NCBI GenBank assembly: GCA_045660295.1
Contig: JAZRDN010000036.1
Location: 1 to 25,341, forward strand
DNA from: RGIG8775 sp045660295
GTDB taxonomy: Bacteria > Bacillota > Clostridia > Oscillospirales > CAG-272
Length of the DNA: 25,341 nt
Reading direction: 5' to 3'
A program made the position numbers and the translations under genes. Positions 15,836-23,818 of the stretch are shown here, piece after piece. The first letter of the stretch is position 1. Each line of letters begins with the position of its first letter. The notes beneath the pieces are model-generated. The model had not been told where the DNA came from, ran no database searches, and saw nothing but the letters and a program-made list of their open reading frames with translations.

Positions 15836-16020
15836 CGTGATAGTTAAGCATATTGGAACCGACATCTGAATTAAAGGAGTCCGGAGTTCCCTCGTGGTTT
15901 GCAGACCTCCCGTATATTAACCGATTGACTTGTCTCGCTTTTTATACGGACGTTGGGAGCAGTAAAGCGAAGGACAGGACACCGCCTTGCTTGGCAGGGT
16001 TTCTCTCTCTTAACTACACG
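15836..16020 (+). ncRNA. Structured non-coding RNA candidate, 6S-RNA-like
   Basis: The region has no gene but folds well. A 12-bp closing stem with one bulged A joins 15836-15848 to 16009-16020. An internal 13-bp hairpin pairs 15929-15941 (CTTGTC-TCGCTTT) with 15964-15978. Its loop carries TATACGG (15943-15949) and GGGAG (15955-15959), which can pair with CCGTATA (15910-15916) or CTCCC (15907-15911) outside the hairpin. The size, the closed terminal stem around a large open middle and the intergenic setting with a terminator downstream resemble bacterial 6S RNA (ssrS), the RNA polymerase inhibitor. No promoter was pinned down. A T-box leader is unlikely: TGGAACC is present but at the wrong end. 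The identity is a proposal; the structure itself is well supported. Confidence 0.5.
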
Positions 16021-16045
16021 GCTCGGCGGGGTCACTTTCAAAAAC

Positions 16046-16072
16046 CAGCACGGATTTTCTGTGCTGATTTTT
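16046..16072 (+). terminator. Intrinsic terminator after the ncRNA candidate
   Basis: CAGCACG pairs with TGTGCTG (7 bp, one G-U) around a 7-nt loop, followed by ATTTTTG. It lies 25 nt beyond the closing stem of the RNA and 50 nt before azlC, separating the two. Confidence 0.7.
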
Positions 16073-16124
16073 GCTTTATATCCGACATTATTTTCCATGT
16101 TTTAATCAAAAAGGATTTGAAAAA

Positions 16125-16850
16125 TTGAAACCAACACGCAACAATAACAAAAGATACATATTAAAAGCCCTTCGTGCCGCCTTTCCAAAAACCATTCCGA
16201 TTTTCGCAGGCTTCTGGTTTTTGGGAATATCCTACGGCATACTTATGAAGGTAAGCGGCTTCAGCTTTTTGTACCCCATGCTCATGGGGCTTACCATATT
16301 CGGCGGCTCGCTGGAATTTGTGGCAGCAAGCATGCTGGCGGGCGCTTTCGCGCCGCTGGAAACTCTGCTTGTAACAATTATGATACAGGCGCGTCACTTG
16401 TTTTACGGCATCTCCATGCTTGAAAAATACAAGGGAACGGGATGGAAAAAATTCTATCTCATATTCGGCATGTGCGACGAAAGCTTCTCGATAAACTATT
16501 CAGCCCATATTCCCGACGGTGTGGACAAGAGCTGGTTTATGTTCTTCGTCACGCTTCTTAACCACACGTACTGGGTCAGCGGCGCGGCGATAGGCGGACT
16601 ACTGGGCAATTTCATCACCTTTAACACAGAGGGTCTGGACTTCGTGATGACGGCGATGTTCGTGGTCATATTCCTTGAACAGCTATTAAAGGAGAAAAAG
16701 CACTACACCGCTATGATAGGCGTGCTGTCGTCGGTGGCTTGTCTGCTGATTTTCGGAGCTGATTCCTTTCTCGTGCCCACAATGCTGACTATTCTCTGCT
16801 TCCTCACCTTGCTTCGCAAGCCCATTGAAAAGGCAGGTGGATTATCATGA
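16125..16850 (+). CDS. azlC: AzlC family branched-chain amino acid exporter, large subunit
   Basis: This protein of about 241 residues is a polytopic membrane protein of the AzlC family, which exports branched-chain amino acids (and analogues such as azaleucine) together with AzlD. Family features include FPKTIPIFAGFWFLGISYGILM, FGGSLEFVAASML and the QARHLFYGISMLEKYK region, followed by MCDESFSI. No ATG fits the N-terminus. TTG at 16125 has AAGGA 9 nt upstream and is the best start; an earlier in-frame TTG at 16071 lies in the terminator's T-tract. It overlaps azlD by 4 nt, so translation is coupled. It lies next to a convergent liv importer, so import and export of the same class of amino acid are encoded side by side. 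Confidence 0.88.
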   Translation: MKPTRNNNKRYILKALRAAFPKTIPIFAGFWFLGISYGILMKVSGFSFLYPMLMGLTIFGGSLEFVAASMLAGAFAPLETLLVTIMIQARHLFYGISMLEKYKGTGWKKFYLIFGMCDESFSINYSAHIPDGVDKSWFMFFVTLLNHTYWVSGAAIGGLLGNFITFNTEGLDFVMTAMFVVIFLEQLLKEKKHYTAMIGVLSSVACLLIFGADSFLVPTMLTILCFLTLLRKPIEKAGGLS

Positions 16851-17182
16851 GTCAGATGACCTTAGCTCAACAAATAATCACCATTGCCATTTGCGTTATC
16901 GGCACTATGGCAACGAGGTTTCTGCCATTTCTCATATTCACACCAGAACGCAAGACCCCAAAATACGTACAGTATCTCGGCAAGGCGCTTCCCGCGGCGA
17001 TTTTCGGCATGCTGGTGATATACTGCCTAAAAAACGTCAGTATAATTGGCGGAAGCCACGGACTTCCCGAGCTTATCTCGATAGTCGTTGTCGTTGCCCT
17101 GCATCTGTGGCAGAGAAAAATGCTTCTCTCAATAGCAGGCGGCACGGTTTGCTACATGTTGCTCGTTCAATTGGTATTCTAA
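16847..17182 (+). CDS. azlD: AzlD family branched-chain amino acid exporter, small subunit
   Basis: This 111-residue protein with about four hydrophobic segments is the small partner of AzlC. The N-terminal MATRFLPFLIF and the KYVQYLGKALPAAIFGMLVIYCL stretch are typical of AzlD. The ATG overlaps the azlC stop (ATGA). It is followed by a strong bidirectional terminator shared with asnS. Substrate assignment follows from the family. Confidence 0.9.
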   Translation: MSQMTLAQQIITIAICVIGTMATRFLPFLIFTPERKTPKYVQYLGKALPAAIFGMLVIYCLKNVSIIGGSHGLPELISIVVVVALHLWQRKMLLSIAGGTVCYMLLVQLVF

Positions 17183-17202
17183 AAATTACATAACAAATTC
17201 AA

Positions 17203-17232
17203 AAAAGCAGGTAACTCATGTTACCTGCTTTT
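17203..17232. terminator. Bidirectional terminator between azlD and asnS
   Basis: A perfect 13-bp stem (AAAAGCAGGTAAC / GTTACCTGCTTTT) with a TCAT loop lies between the convergent azlD and asnS genes. A and T runs flank both sides, so it can work in either direction. Confidence 0.88.
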
Positions 17233-17251
17233 CTTATGCGATTTTTACAAA

Positions 17252-18646
17252 TTAATACTCCGCGTTGCCCACTGTTCTGGGATAAGGAATTACGTCACGG
17301 ATATTCGCTACGCCTGTAAGGTACATGATAATACGCTCAAAGCCGAGACCGTAGCCCGCGTGCTTTGTTCCGCCGTAACGGCGAAGGTTTACGTACCACC
17401 AGTAATCCTCCTCCTTAAGTCCGCACTCCTCCATGCGGGCAAGAAGAACGTCAAGTCTCTCCTCACGCTGGCTTCCGCCGATGATCTCACCGACGCCGGG
17501 AACCAGAAGATCCATTGCGGCAACGGTCTTATTATCGTCGTTAAGTCTCATATAGAAGGACTTAATTTCCTTGGGATAGTCGATAACGAACACGGGCTTC
17601 TTATAGATAACCTCGGTGAGATATCTCTCGTGCTCGGTCTGAAGGTCACAGCCCCAGGATACGGGGTACTGGAACTGATGTCCGCTCTTTACAAGCAGAT
17701 CCACAGCCTCGGTATAAGTTACCTTTTCATAATCGCTTGCGGCGAGCATGTTAAGTCTGTCAAGGAGAGTCTTATCAACAAAGCTGTTGAAGAAAGCAAG
17801 CTCCTGCTTACAGTTCTCCAGAACGTGGTTGATGATATGCTTTATCATATCCCACGCAAGCTGCATATTGTCATTAAGGTCGGCAAACGCGATCTCGGGC
17901 TCTATCATCCAGAACTCTGCCGCGTGTCTTGCGGTATTGGAGTTCTCAGCGCGGAAGGTAGGACCAAAGGTATAGATGTTACCGAACGCCATAGCATAGG
18001 TCTCGCCCTCAAGCTGACCCGAAACTGTAAGATTTGTGCTCTTACCGAAGAAATCCTTGCTGAAATCTATCTTTCCGTCCTCGGTCTTGGGGGGATTTTC
18101 CATATCAAGAGTTGTCACCCTGAACATTTCGCCCGCGCCCTCGCAGTCGGAAGCCGTGATAAGCGGTGTGTGAACGTACACGAAGCCTCTGTTATGGAAG
18201 AATTCGTGAATAGCGTAAGCAACCTCACTGCGGACTCTGAACACAGCTGAGAAAAGGTTGGTTCTGGGGCGAAGATAAGCAATTTCTCTGAGGAACTCAA
18301 CACTGTGACCCTTCTTCTGGAGAGGATAGTCGGGAGTAGAAGCGCCCTCCACCTCAACGCTTTCAGCCTTTATCTCAAAGGGCTGTTTATTTTCGGGAGT
18401 AAGAACCAGCTTACCCTTGACAACGATAGCCGCGCCAACGTTAAGCTTGCCAACCTCGGTGAAATTGGAGACAAACTGCCTCTCAAAAACCACCTGCACG
18501 CCCTTATGCGCGCTTCCGTCATTCAAATCAATAAATCCGCAATCCTTGCTTGTACGCACGCTGCGAACCCAACCGCCAAGCGTTACCGTCTTGTCGGCGT
18601 AATCGTTCATGTTCTCATGAAGCGCTCTTATCAAATCTCTTTTCAT
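17252..18646 (-). CDS. asnS: Asparaginyl-tRNA synthetase
   Basis: This 464-residue cytoplasmic class IIb synthetase charges tRNA-Asn with asparagine. An N-terminal OB-fold anticodon-binding domain (about residues 17-110, with VTLGGWVRSVRTSKDCGFIDLNDGS) precedes the catalytic core. Motif 2 is FRAENSNTARHAAEFWMIEPEIAF, motif 3 is GLGFERIIMYLTG, and the AsnRS ending NIRDVIPYPRTVGNAEY is intact. The motif-2 Asn-rich context separates it from AspRS. AGGAAAGGA precedes the ATG. It starts only 34 nt after livF on the same strand with no terminator between, so it may be co-transcribed with the amino-acid importer. Confidence 0.96.
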   Translation of the reverse strand: MKRDLIRALHENMNDYADKTVTLGGWVRSVRTSKDCGFIDLNDGSAHKGVQVVFERQFVSNFTEVGKLNVGAAIVVKGKLVLTPENKQPFEIKAESVEVEGASTPDYPLQKKGHSVEFLREIAYLRPRTNLFSAVFRVRSEVAYAIHEFFHNRGFVYVHTPLITASDCEGAGEMFRVTTLDMENPPKTEDGKIDFSKDFFGKSTNLTVSGQLEGETYAMAFGNIYTFGPTFRAENSNTARHAAEFWMIEPEIAFADLNDNMQLAWDMIKHIINHVLENCKQELAFFNSFVDKTLLDRLNMLAASDYEKVTYTEAVDLLVKSGHQFQYPVSWGCDLQTEHERYLTEVIYKKPVFVIDYPKEIKSFYMRLNDDNKTVAAMDLLVPGVGEIIGGSQREERLDVLLARMEECGLKEEDYWWYVNLRRYGGTKHAGYGLGFERIIMYLTGVANIRDVIPYPRTVGNAEY

Positions 18647-18680
18647 GTTTATAGAAATCCTTTCCTTGGAAAATTGCCTG

Positions 18681-19400
18681 TTATTTAGTCTTACTCTTGC
18701 CGAGATAAGCCTCTCTTATTCTATTATCTGCGAGAAGCTCAGCGCCCGTGCCCGACATGGTGATATTACCCGTCTCAAGAACGTACGCACTATGAGCCAC
18801 CTGAAGCGCCATATTCGCATTCTGCTCGATAAGAAGAACTGTGATGCCCTCTTTATTTATAGTCTTGATAATATCGAAGATTCCCTTTACCACAAGGGGC
18901 GCAAGACCAAGCGACGGCTCATCCATCATAATAAATTTGGGCTTTGACATAAGCGCGCGTCCCACCGCCAGCATCTGCTGCTCACCGCCGGAAAGCGTTC
19001 CCGCAAGCTGCCATTCGCGTTCGCGAAGTCTGGGGAAAAGCTCGTAAACGTATTTGAAATCTTCATCAAGGCTATCGTGACGGAGATACGCGCCTATCTT
19101 AAGATTTTCCTTAACCGTAAGGTTGGGGAAAACGCGTCTACCCTCGGGAACAAGTGTGATACCCGATTTTACGATAGCGTCGGGAGATTTTCCGCAAATC
19201 TCATTGCCTTCAAATTTGATAGACGCGTGCTTGGGCTTTACAAGACCCGAAATCGCCTTAAGAGTGGTGCTCTTGCCGGCGCCGTTGGCGCCGATAAGGG
19301 TAACGATCTCTCCCTCGGAAACGTCAAAGGATATTCCCTTTACCGCCTCAATTCCGCCGTAGGACACGACGAGGTCTTTTATTTCAAGAATATTACTCAT
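18681..19400 (-). CDS. livF: Branched-chain amino acid ABC transporter ATP-binding protein LivF
   Basis: This 239-residue ATPase is one of the two nucleotide-binding subunits of the LIV-type importer. It has Walker A GANGAGKST (about 33-41), signature LSGGEQQMLAVGRALM, Walker B FIMMDEPSLGLAPL and the switch His region (LLIEQNANMALQVA, typical of LivF, where the His of other ABC ATPases is replaced). The length is normal. Its start overlaps the 3' end of livG by 8 nt, so the two are translationally coupled. It is followed by asnS. Confidence 0.94.
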   Translation of the reverse strand: MSNILEIKDLVVSYGGIEAVKGISFDVSEGEIVTLIGANGAGKSTTLKAISGLVKPKHASIKFEGNEICGKSPDAIVKSGITLVPEGRRVFPNLTVKENLKIGAYLRHDSLDEDFKYVYELFPRLREREWQLAGTLSGGEQQMLAVGRALMSKPKFIMMDEPSLGLAPLVVKGIFDIIKTINKEGITVLLIEQNANMALQVAHSAYVLETGNITMSGTGAELLADNRIREAYLGKSKTK

Positions 19401-20232
19401 CGTCAGCCACCCCCAAATAAGCGTCGATAACCTTCTGGTTATACTGTATCTCGGAGGGCACTCCGCTTGCTATCAGCTTACCGAAGTCGATAACATAGAT
19501 TCTATCCGAAATATCCATAACCAGATTCATATGGTGTTCGATAAGGAGAATAGTAAGCTTAAAGCTATCTCTTATCTCGTGAATAAACTTTGTCAGCTCC
19601 TCTGTTTCCTGAGGGTTCATACCTGCCGCAGGCTCATCAAGAAGCAGAAGCGTAGGCTTTGTGGCAAGCGCGCGCGCTATCTCGAGATGTCTCTGCTTAC
19701 CGTAAGGAAGCGAGGTTGCAAGCTCGTCTCTATGCTCGTAGAGCCCGACCTTACGAAGAAGCTCCAGCGCCTCCTCGCGGAAAGCCGCCTCCTCCTTGCG
19801 GTTGAGCATAAAGGTAGCTGTGAAAAGATTGCTGGTACGGCGCATATGCATTGCGACAAGCACGTTTTCAAGCACGGTCATAGTCTTGAAAAGTCTGATA
19901 TTCTGGAATGTACGCGCGATACCCAGCTTTGTTATTTTGTCGGGCGTTTTTACAACCGAATTGGTGTACATTCCGTTATTTTCGCCCGCGTAGAGCTTTT
20001 TCATCTTTCCCTTGGGATGATTCTCAATAAGAATCTCATCCATAAAGGAAATTCTGCCGTTGGTAGCCTCGTAAACGCCTGTGATAGCGTTGAACGCGGT
20101 GGTTTTGCCCGCGCCGTTAGGACCGATGAGCGAGATTATCTCACCCTCGTTTACCTCCATAGAGAGGTTATTGACGGCGACCACGCCGCCAAACTGCATG
20201 GTTATATTTTCAAGACGGAGTATGTTTTTCAT
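19393..20232 (-). CDS. livG: Branched-chain amino acid ABC transporter ATP-binding protein LivG
   Basis: This 279-residue ATPase is the second nucleotide-binding subunit. Walker A is GPNGAGKTT (about 37-45), Walker B is LLLLDEPAAGMNPQE, and the BCA_ABC_TP_C tail is present (DFGKLIASGVPSEIQYNQKVIDAYLG). The signature reads LPYGKQRHLEIARAL, as usual for LivG. An insertion of about 25 residues (roughly 74-98, containing YAGENNGMYTNSV) makes it longer than the standard ~255. It overlaps livM by 4 nt and livF by 8 nt. Confidence 0.94.
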   Translation of the reverse strand: MKNILRLENITMQFGGVVAVNNLSMEVNEGEIISLIGPNGAGKTTAFNAITGVYEATNGRISFMDEILIENHPKGKMKKLYAGENNGMYTNSVVKTPDKITKLGIARTFQNIRLFKTMTVLENVLVAMHMRRTSNLFTATFMLNRKEEAAFREEALELLRKVGLYEHRDELATSLPYGKQRHLEIARALATKPTLLLLDEPAAGMNPQETEELTKFIHEIRDSFKLTILLIEHHMNLVMDISDRIYVIDFGKLIASGVPSEIQYNQKVIDAYLGVADDE

Positions 20233-21380
20233 TTTGTTTCCTCCGATTCTTTCTTTTTAGAGAAAAGTCCCGCAATCTTAGCGCAGCACTTTTTGATACT
20301 GTTCCATATCCCCATTACGCTGAACTCGCGAGTACCCATGATACCCTTTCTGAAGAAAAGCACGAACGCCATGATGATAACCGAGAACACAACCAGACGG
20401 AATCCGTTACGAAGCACACCGGGTGCCTCGATGCCGAGGAACTTTCCGCTGTCAAGACCTCTGAGCCACCACTCCGAAGAAGCGATAAAGAGGAAGGAGC
20501 CGATTACCGAGCCCGTAATTGAGCCGATACCGCCGATAACGACGATAAGCAATATCTCGTAAGTCATAGCCGACGTAAAGGGGGTTGCCGAAACAGAACC
20601 CTGGAAGATAGCGAAAAGCGCACCGCCGATGCCCGCAAAGAACGAGCTTACGACAAAGCTTATCATCTTATGCCTTGCAAGGTTGATACCCATTGCCTCA
20701 GCGGCAATCTCATCGTCTCTGATAGCTTTAAAGGAACGTCCGTATGTAGAGCGTATCATAAGCACGATGATAAGTATACATATTACCGCGATGATAAAAT
20801 AAGGCATTATGTAAGAGAAATTCTTAAGCACGGGAACGTTCTTAAGCGTAGACGTAAAGGTCTTAAGACGGCTTAAGGGGAAAGAGCCGTTAGTTATAAC
20901 ACCCAGCTTATCCCACTGGATAAGGGTACGCACGATCTCGGCAAATCCGAGGGTAGCGATAGCAAGATAGTCGCTCTTGAGCTTAAGCACAGGCAGTCCG
21001 ATAAGGAAAGCGAAAATTGCCGCGACCACACCGCCAAGAAGTATTGCCACCAACAGAGGAAGCTCCGCCGTAATAAGCGGATTTCCCGAGAAGCTATACA
21101 CCATAGCCCTCACGTCCGTGGGGATAATGAATATAGCGCAGGTGTAAGCGCCAAGAAGCATGAAGCCCGCCTGGCCAAGCGAGAACAGACCCGTAAAGCC
21201 GTTGAGCAGGTTCATGGAAACCGCTACGATAGCGTAAACGCAAACCTTTTGGATGACTTTTACTATCATATCGTAGGATTCCGAGGTAGCGTCAACAATG
21301 GCGAGCACCGCGAAAAGTACTACGAACGCCGCTATATTAAGCAAGGCGTGTTTATTTATCTTTTTCTTTTCAATCTGCAT
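20229..21380 (-). CDS. livM: Branched-chain amino acid ABC transporter permease LivM
   Basis: This 383-residue polytopic membrane permease has the family sequence VSMNLLNGFTGLFSLGQAGFMLLGAYT near residue 60 and the EIVRTLIQWDKLGVITNG and GGIGSITGSVIGS regions. A Lys-rich start and a charged cytoplasmic end (KKKESEETK) flank the membrane domain. It starts 20 nt after livH and overlaps livG by 4 nt. GGAAAGG precedes the ATG. It pairs with LivH to form the translocation path. Confidence 0.93.
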   Translation of the reverse strand: MQIEKKKINKHALLNIAAFVVLFAVLAIVDATSESYDMIVKVIQKVCVYAIVAVSMNLLNGFTGLFSLGQAGFMLLGAYTCAIFIIPTDVRAMVYSFSGNPLITAELPLLVAILLGGVVAAIFAFLIGLPVLKLKSDYLAIATLGFAEIVRTLIQWDKLGVITNGSFPLSRLKTFTSTLKNVPVLKNFSYIMPYFIIAVICILIIVLMIRSTYGRSFKAIRDDEIAAEAMGINLARHKMISFVVSSFFAGIGGALFAIFQGSVSATPFTSAMTYEILLIVVIGGIGSITGSVIGSFLFIASSEWWLRGLDSGKFLGIEAPGVLRNGFRLVVFSVIIMAFVLFFRKGIMGTREFSVMGIWNSIKKCCAKIAGLFSKKKESEETK

Positions 21381-21400
21381 ATAAAACCTACCTTTCCGAC

Positions 21401-22264
21401 TTATACCTTGTCGATGTTCTTCTCACCGAAGATACCCGTGGGCTTAACGCAAAGAATAACGATGAGGATAAGGAAAGTGAAAGCGTCGGAGAATATCGCG
21501 TAATCGGTAGATTTAACAAGATTTTCGCAAATACCGATAATAAATCCGCCCACTACCGCGCCGGGAATAGAGCCGATACCGCCTACGACCGCCGCGACGA
21601 ACGCGCGCAGACCGGGAAGCGCTCCCGAGGTGGGAACTACGGACGCGTAGTTAGAGAAGTAAAGCACTGAGCCTACCGCCGCAAGGAACGAGCCGATAAC
21701 GAAGGTAGCGCTGATAACGCTGTTTATCTTTATACCCATAAGCTGGCTTGTCTCAAAGTCCTTGGAAACCGCGCGCATACCCATACCTATCTTTGTATAC
21801 TTGGTGAGTGCCACCAGTGCCACAACGAGAATTATCGTAAGGATAGGCGTTACCACCGTAACGCGCTTTGTGGTAGCGCCAAACACGGTGATAGACTCAG
21901 CAAGCCACGGAATAGCGGGATAAACTCTCGCAAGACCGCCTGTTATGTAAAGCGCGAGGTTCTGCAAAAGGTACGACACACCGATAGCCGAGATCATTAC
22001 CGACATACGAGGTGAGGAACGCAGGGGCTTATACGCCGCGCGCTCTATTACAAATCCGATAACCGCGGTAAGCACAAGCACGAAAGGAACCGAAAGATAG
22101 AGCGGCATTGCCGTTGTCGCGTAAATCATGAGAAGTCCCGCCACCATGAAAACGTCACCGTGAGCGAAATTTATCAATCGCAAAATTCCGTAAACCATAG
22201 TATATCCGATAGCGATAAGCGCGTACTGACCGCCCGAGGATATTCCTGCCAAGATATAATCCAT
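21401..22264 (-). CDS. livH: Branched-chain amino acid ABC transporter permease LivH
   Basis: This 287-residue polytopic membrane permease begins with the characteristic ILAGISSGGQYALIAIGYTMVYGILRLINFAHGDVFMVA block. It later shows DFETSQLMGIKINSVIS and the GGIGSIPGAVVGGFIIG coupling region. The length is standard. It follows livJ after a 168-nt gap that contains a strong hairpin. A GGAAAGG ribosome binding site lies upstream of the ATG. Confidence 0.94.
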   Translation of the reverse strand: MDYILAGISSGGQYALIAIGYTMVYGILRLINFAHGDVFMVAGLLMIYATTAMPLYLSVPFVLVLTAVIGFVIERAAYKPLRSSPRMSVMISAIGVSYLLQNLALYITGGLARVYPAIPWLAESITVFGATTKRVTVVTPILTIILVVALVALTKYTKIGMGMRAVSKDFETSQLMGIKINSVISATFVIGSFLAAVGSVLYFSNYASVVPTSGALPGLRAFVAAVVGGIGSIPGAVVGGFIIGICENLVKSTDYAIFSDAFTFLILIVILCVKPTGIFGEKNIDKV

Positions 22265-22378
22265 ATTTTGACCAACCTTTCCTTGGATTAAAAACTAAAC
22301 AAAGCCCTGTCGGACTGTTTTTGACACCGACAAGTCACTTATCGGCATTAAAAGCAGACCGCTTTATAAACGCATAGC

Positions 22379-22408
22379 GGCACAACACCGAAAAATCGGT
22401 GTTGTGCC
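22379..22408 (-). promoter_or_regulatory. Intercistronic hairpin between livJ and livH
   Basis: A perfect 13-bp stem (GGCACAACACCGA / TCGGTGTTGTGCC) with a 4-nt loop lies 24 nt after the livJ stop. No U-tract follows on the minus strand, so it probably stabilises the binding-protein message or allows partial readthrough into livHMGF. It parallels the mglB-mglA hairpin. Confidence 0.68.
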
Positions 22409-22432
22409 ATATGTTCGGGATTAACTTAATAA

Positions 22433-23599
22433 TTAGTTGATACCCTGTGCTGTTACAAACTCCCAAGCGCCTGTCTCGGTGTTTGCCTTCTTGATGTAAG
22501 CAACCTCACGGTCAGCGTCGCCGCTTTCCTTGAACTTGATAACGCCTGTTACGCCTGTGTACTCAACGCCGGGAAGAGCTGCCTTGATAGCCGCGCGGTC
22601 GCCCGAGCCTGCTGCCTTGATAGCCTCGAGAGCTGTAAAGTAAGCATCGTAACCCATTGCCGAAACTGCCGCAACGATGTCGTCGCCGCCGTTATCTGTA
22701 AGCATCTGGGGGTTAGCATTGAGCCAAGCCTTGAAGCCTGCATCGAAGTCAGCGTTACCGCCCTCCTGATAGAAGGTCGTAACCTCTATGCTGAGGCTTG
22801 TATCCTTAGCTGCGTTAAGGATAACGTTACTGTCCCATGTATCGCTTGCCATGAGGGGAATGGTTACGCCCTGAGTAGCAGCGGTCTGGATGATAAGCTG
22901 TGCGTACTGGATAGACGTGGGAGCGAAGATAACCTCTGCGCCCTCGGATACAGCCTTTGCGATGTATGCAGAGAAATCACTTGTATTTGCGGGGTAGTTA
23001 TCAGCTGTAACTGTTCCGCCGAGAGCCTCGAATGTATCGGTAAAGCTCTTCTGAAGACCAAGGTCGTAAGCGTTGCCAAGCTCAGCAAGGATGTGAGCCT
23101 TCTTTGCGCCCGATGCCCATGCGCGGTTAGCGAGAACTGCGCCCTGGAAGTCGTCAAGGAAGCAAATACGGAAGTAGTGATCGTTACCCGCGGTAACCTG
23201 TGCGTTTGTACATGTTACGCCGATAGCAGCAAGACCTGCCTCAGCAAATGTGGGAGAAGCCGCGATAGAAACGCTGGAGCCGTAAGAACCGAGAACAACA
23301 GCCGCGCCCTTGCTTACAAGCTCTGCAGCCGCTGTGATACCCTTAGCGTCGTCAGACTGGTTATCAACCTCTACAAGCTCGATAGTGTATGTCTCGCCAC
23401 CGATCTCGATGGTGGGGCAAACAGAATTAGCGTACTTGATACCAAGTGTCTCCTGCTTACCGCCCGCGCCGTTAGCACCCGATGCGGGTTCGAAAATACC
23501 GATTTTGATTACCTTCTCATCTGTATCAGACGAACCGCCGCAAGCTACGAGACCAAGGCAAAGAATCGCCGCGAGAAGGAGAGCCAAAAACTTTTTCAT
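22433..23599 (-). CDS. livJ: Branched-chain/hydrophobic amino acid ABC transporter substrate-binding lipoprotein
   Basis: This 388-residue receptor of the Peripla_BP_6 (Leu/Ile/Val-binding) family has a lipoprotein signal: MKKFLALLLAAILCLGLVAC, lipobox LVAC, acylated Cys20. The mature part has the family opening IKIGIFEPASGANGAGGKQETLGIKYA, with VVLGSYGSSVSIAASPTFAEAGLAAIGVT in the ligand-binding region, and ends in GVIKFKESGDADREVAYIKK. The start at 23599 has GGAGG 8 nt upstream; the frame continues to 23653 without support. It is first in livJHMGF and driven by the promoter at 23660-23688. Ligand specificity within the family cannot be set from sequence; the LivJ name follows operon context. 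Confidence 0.9.
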   Translation of the reverse strand: MKKFLALLLAAILCLGLVACGGSSDTDEKVIKIGIFEPASGANGAGGKQETLGIKYANSVCPTIEIGGETYTIELVEVDNQSDDAKGITAAAELVSKGAAVVLGSYGSSVSIAASPTFAEAGLAAIGVTCTNAQVTAGNDHYFRICFLDDFQGAVLANRAWASGAKKAHILAELGNAYDLGLQKSFTDTFEALGGTVTADNYPANTSDFSAYIAKAVSEGAEVIFAPTSIQYAQLIIQTAATQGVTIPLMASDTWDSNVILNAAKDTSLSIEVTTFYQEGGNADFDAGFKAWLNANPQMLTDNGGDDIVAAVSAMGYDAYFTALEAIKAAGSGDRAAIKAALPGVEYTGVTGVIKFKESGDADREVAYIKKANTETGAWEFVTAQGIN

Positions 23600-23659
23600 T
23601 TTGAAATCCTCCGAAAGATAAATTATTATTTGCACCCACAAAAGTGTGTACATACATAT

Positions 23660-23688
23660 AGTATATCACTTTTTTTTCTGCTTGTAAA
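23660..23688 (-). promoter_or_regulatory. Promoter of the liv operon
   Basis: On the minus strand TTTACA (23688-23683), a 17-nt spacer containing an A8 run, and TATACT (23665-23660) with an extended TGA. It gives a leader of about 55 nt before livJ. Confidence 0.72.
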
Positions 23689-23760
23689 TACTTTTTTGCC
23701 ACTTTTTTAACATTTTTTCGCTTTTTTGTTAAAAACGCCGAGCAAAACATACAAAAAAAG

Positions 23761-23797
23761 AAAACTTCGGGGCTGTCAGCAACAGCCCCGAAGTTTT
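23761..23797 (-). terminator. Strong intrinsic terminator of the micro-protein gene
   Basis: A perfect 16-bp stem (AAAACTTCGGGGCTGT with ACAGCCCCGAAGTTTT) has a 5-nt loop and is followed on the minus strand by CTTTTTTTG. It lies 21 nt after the stop of the 30-residue gene and insulates the liv promoter. Confidence 0.88.
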
Positions 23798-23818
23798 AAG
23801 CCATCCTTGCTCGCGTTA

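Noticed and set aside
15858..15866. T-box riboswitch upstream of azlC, suggested by TGGAACC
   Set aside because: The motif is at the 5' end rather than next to the terminator, the antiterminator pairing is missing, and no Stem I features were found.
19531..20562. Plus-strand open frame of 343 codons opposite livG/livM
   Set aside because: It crosses the boundary of two well-supported genes on the other strand, lacks an RBS and has no family signature.
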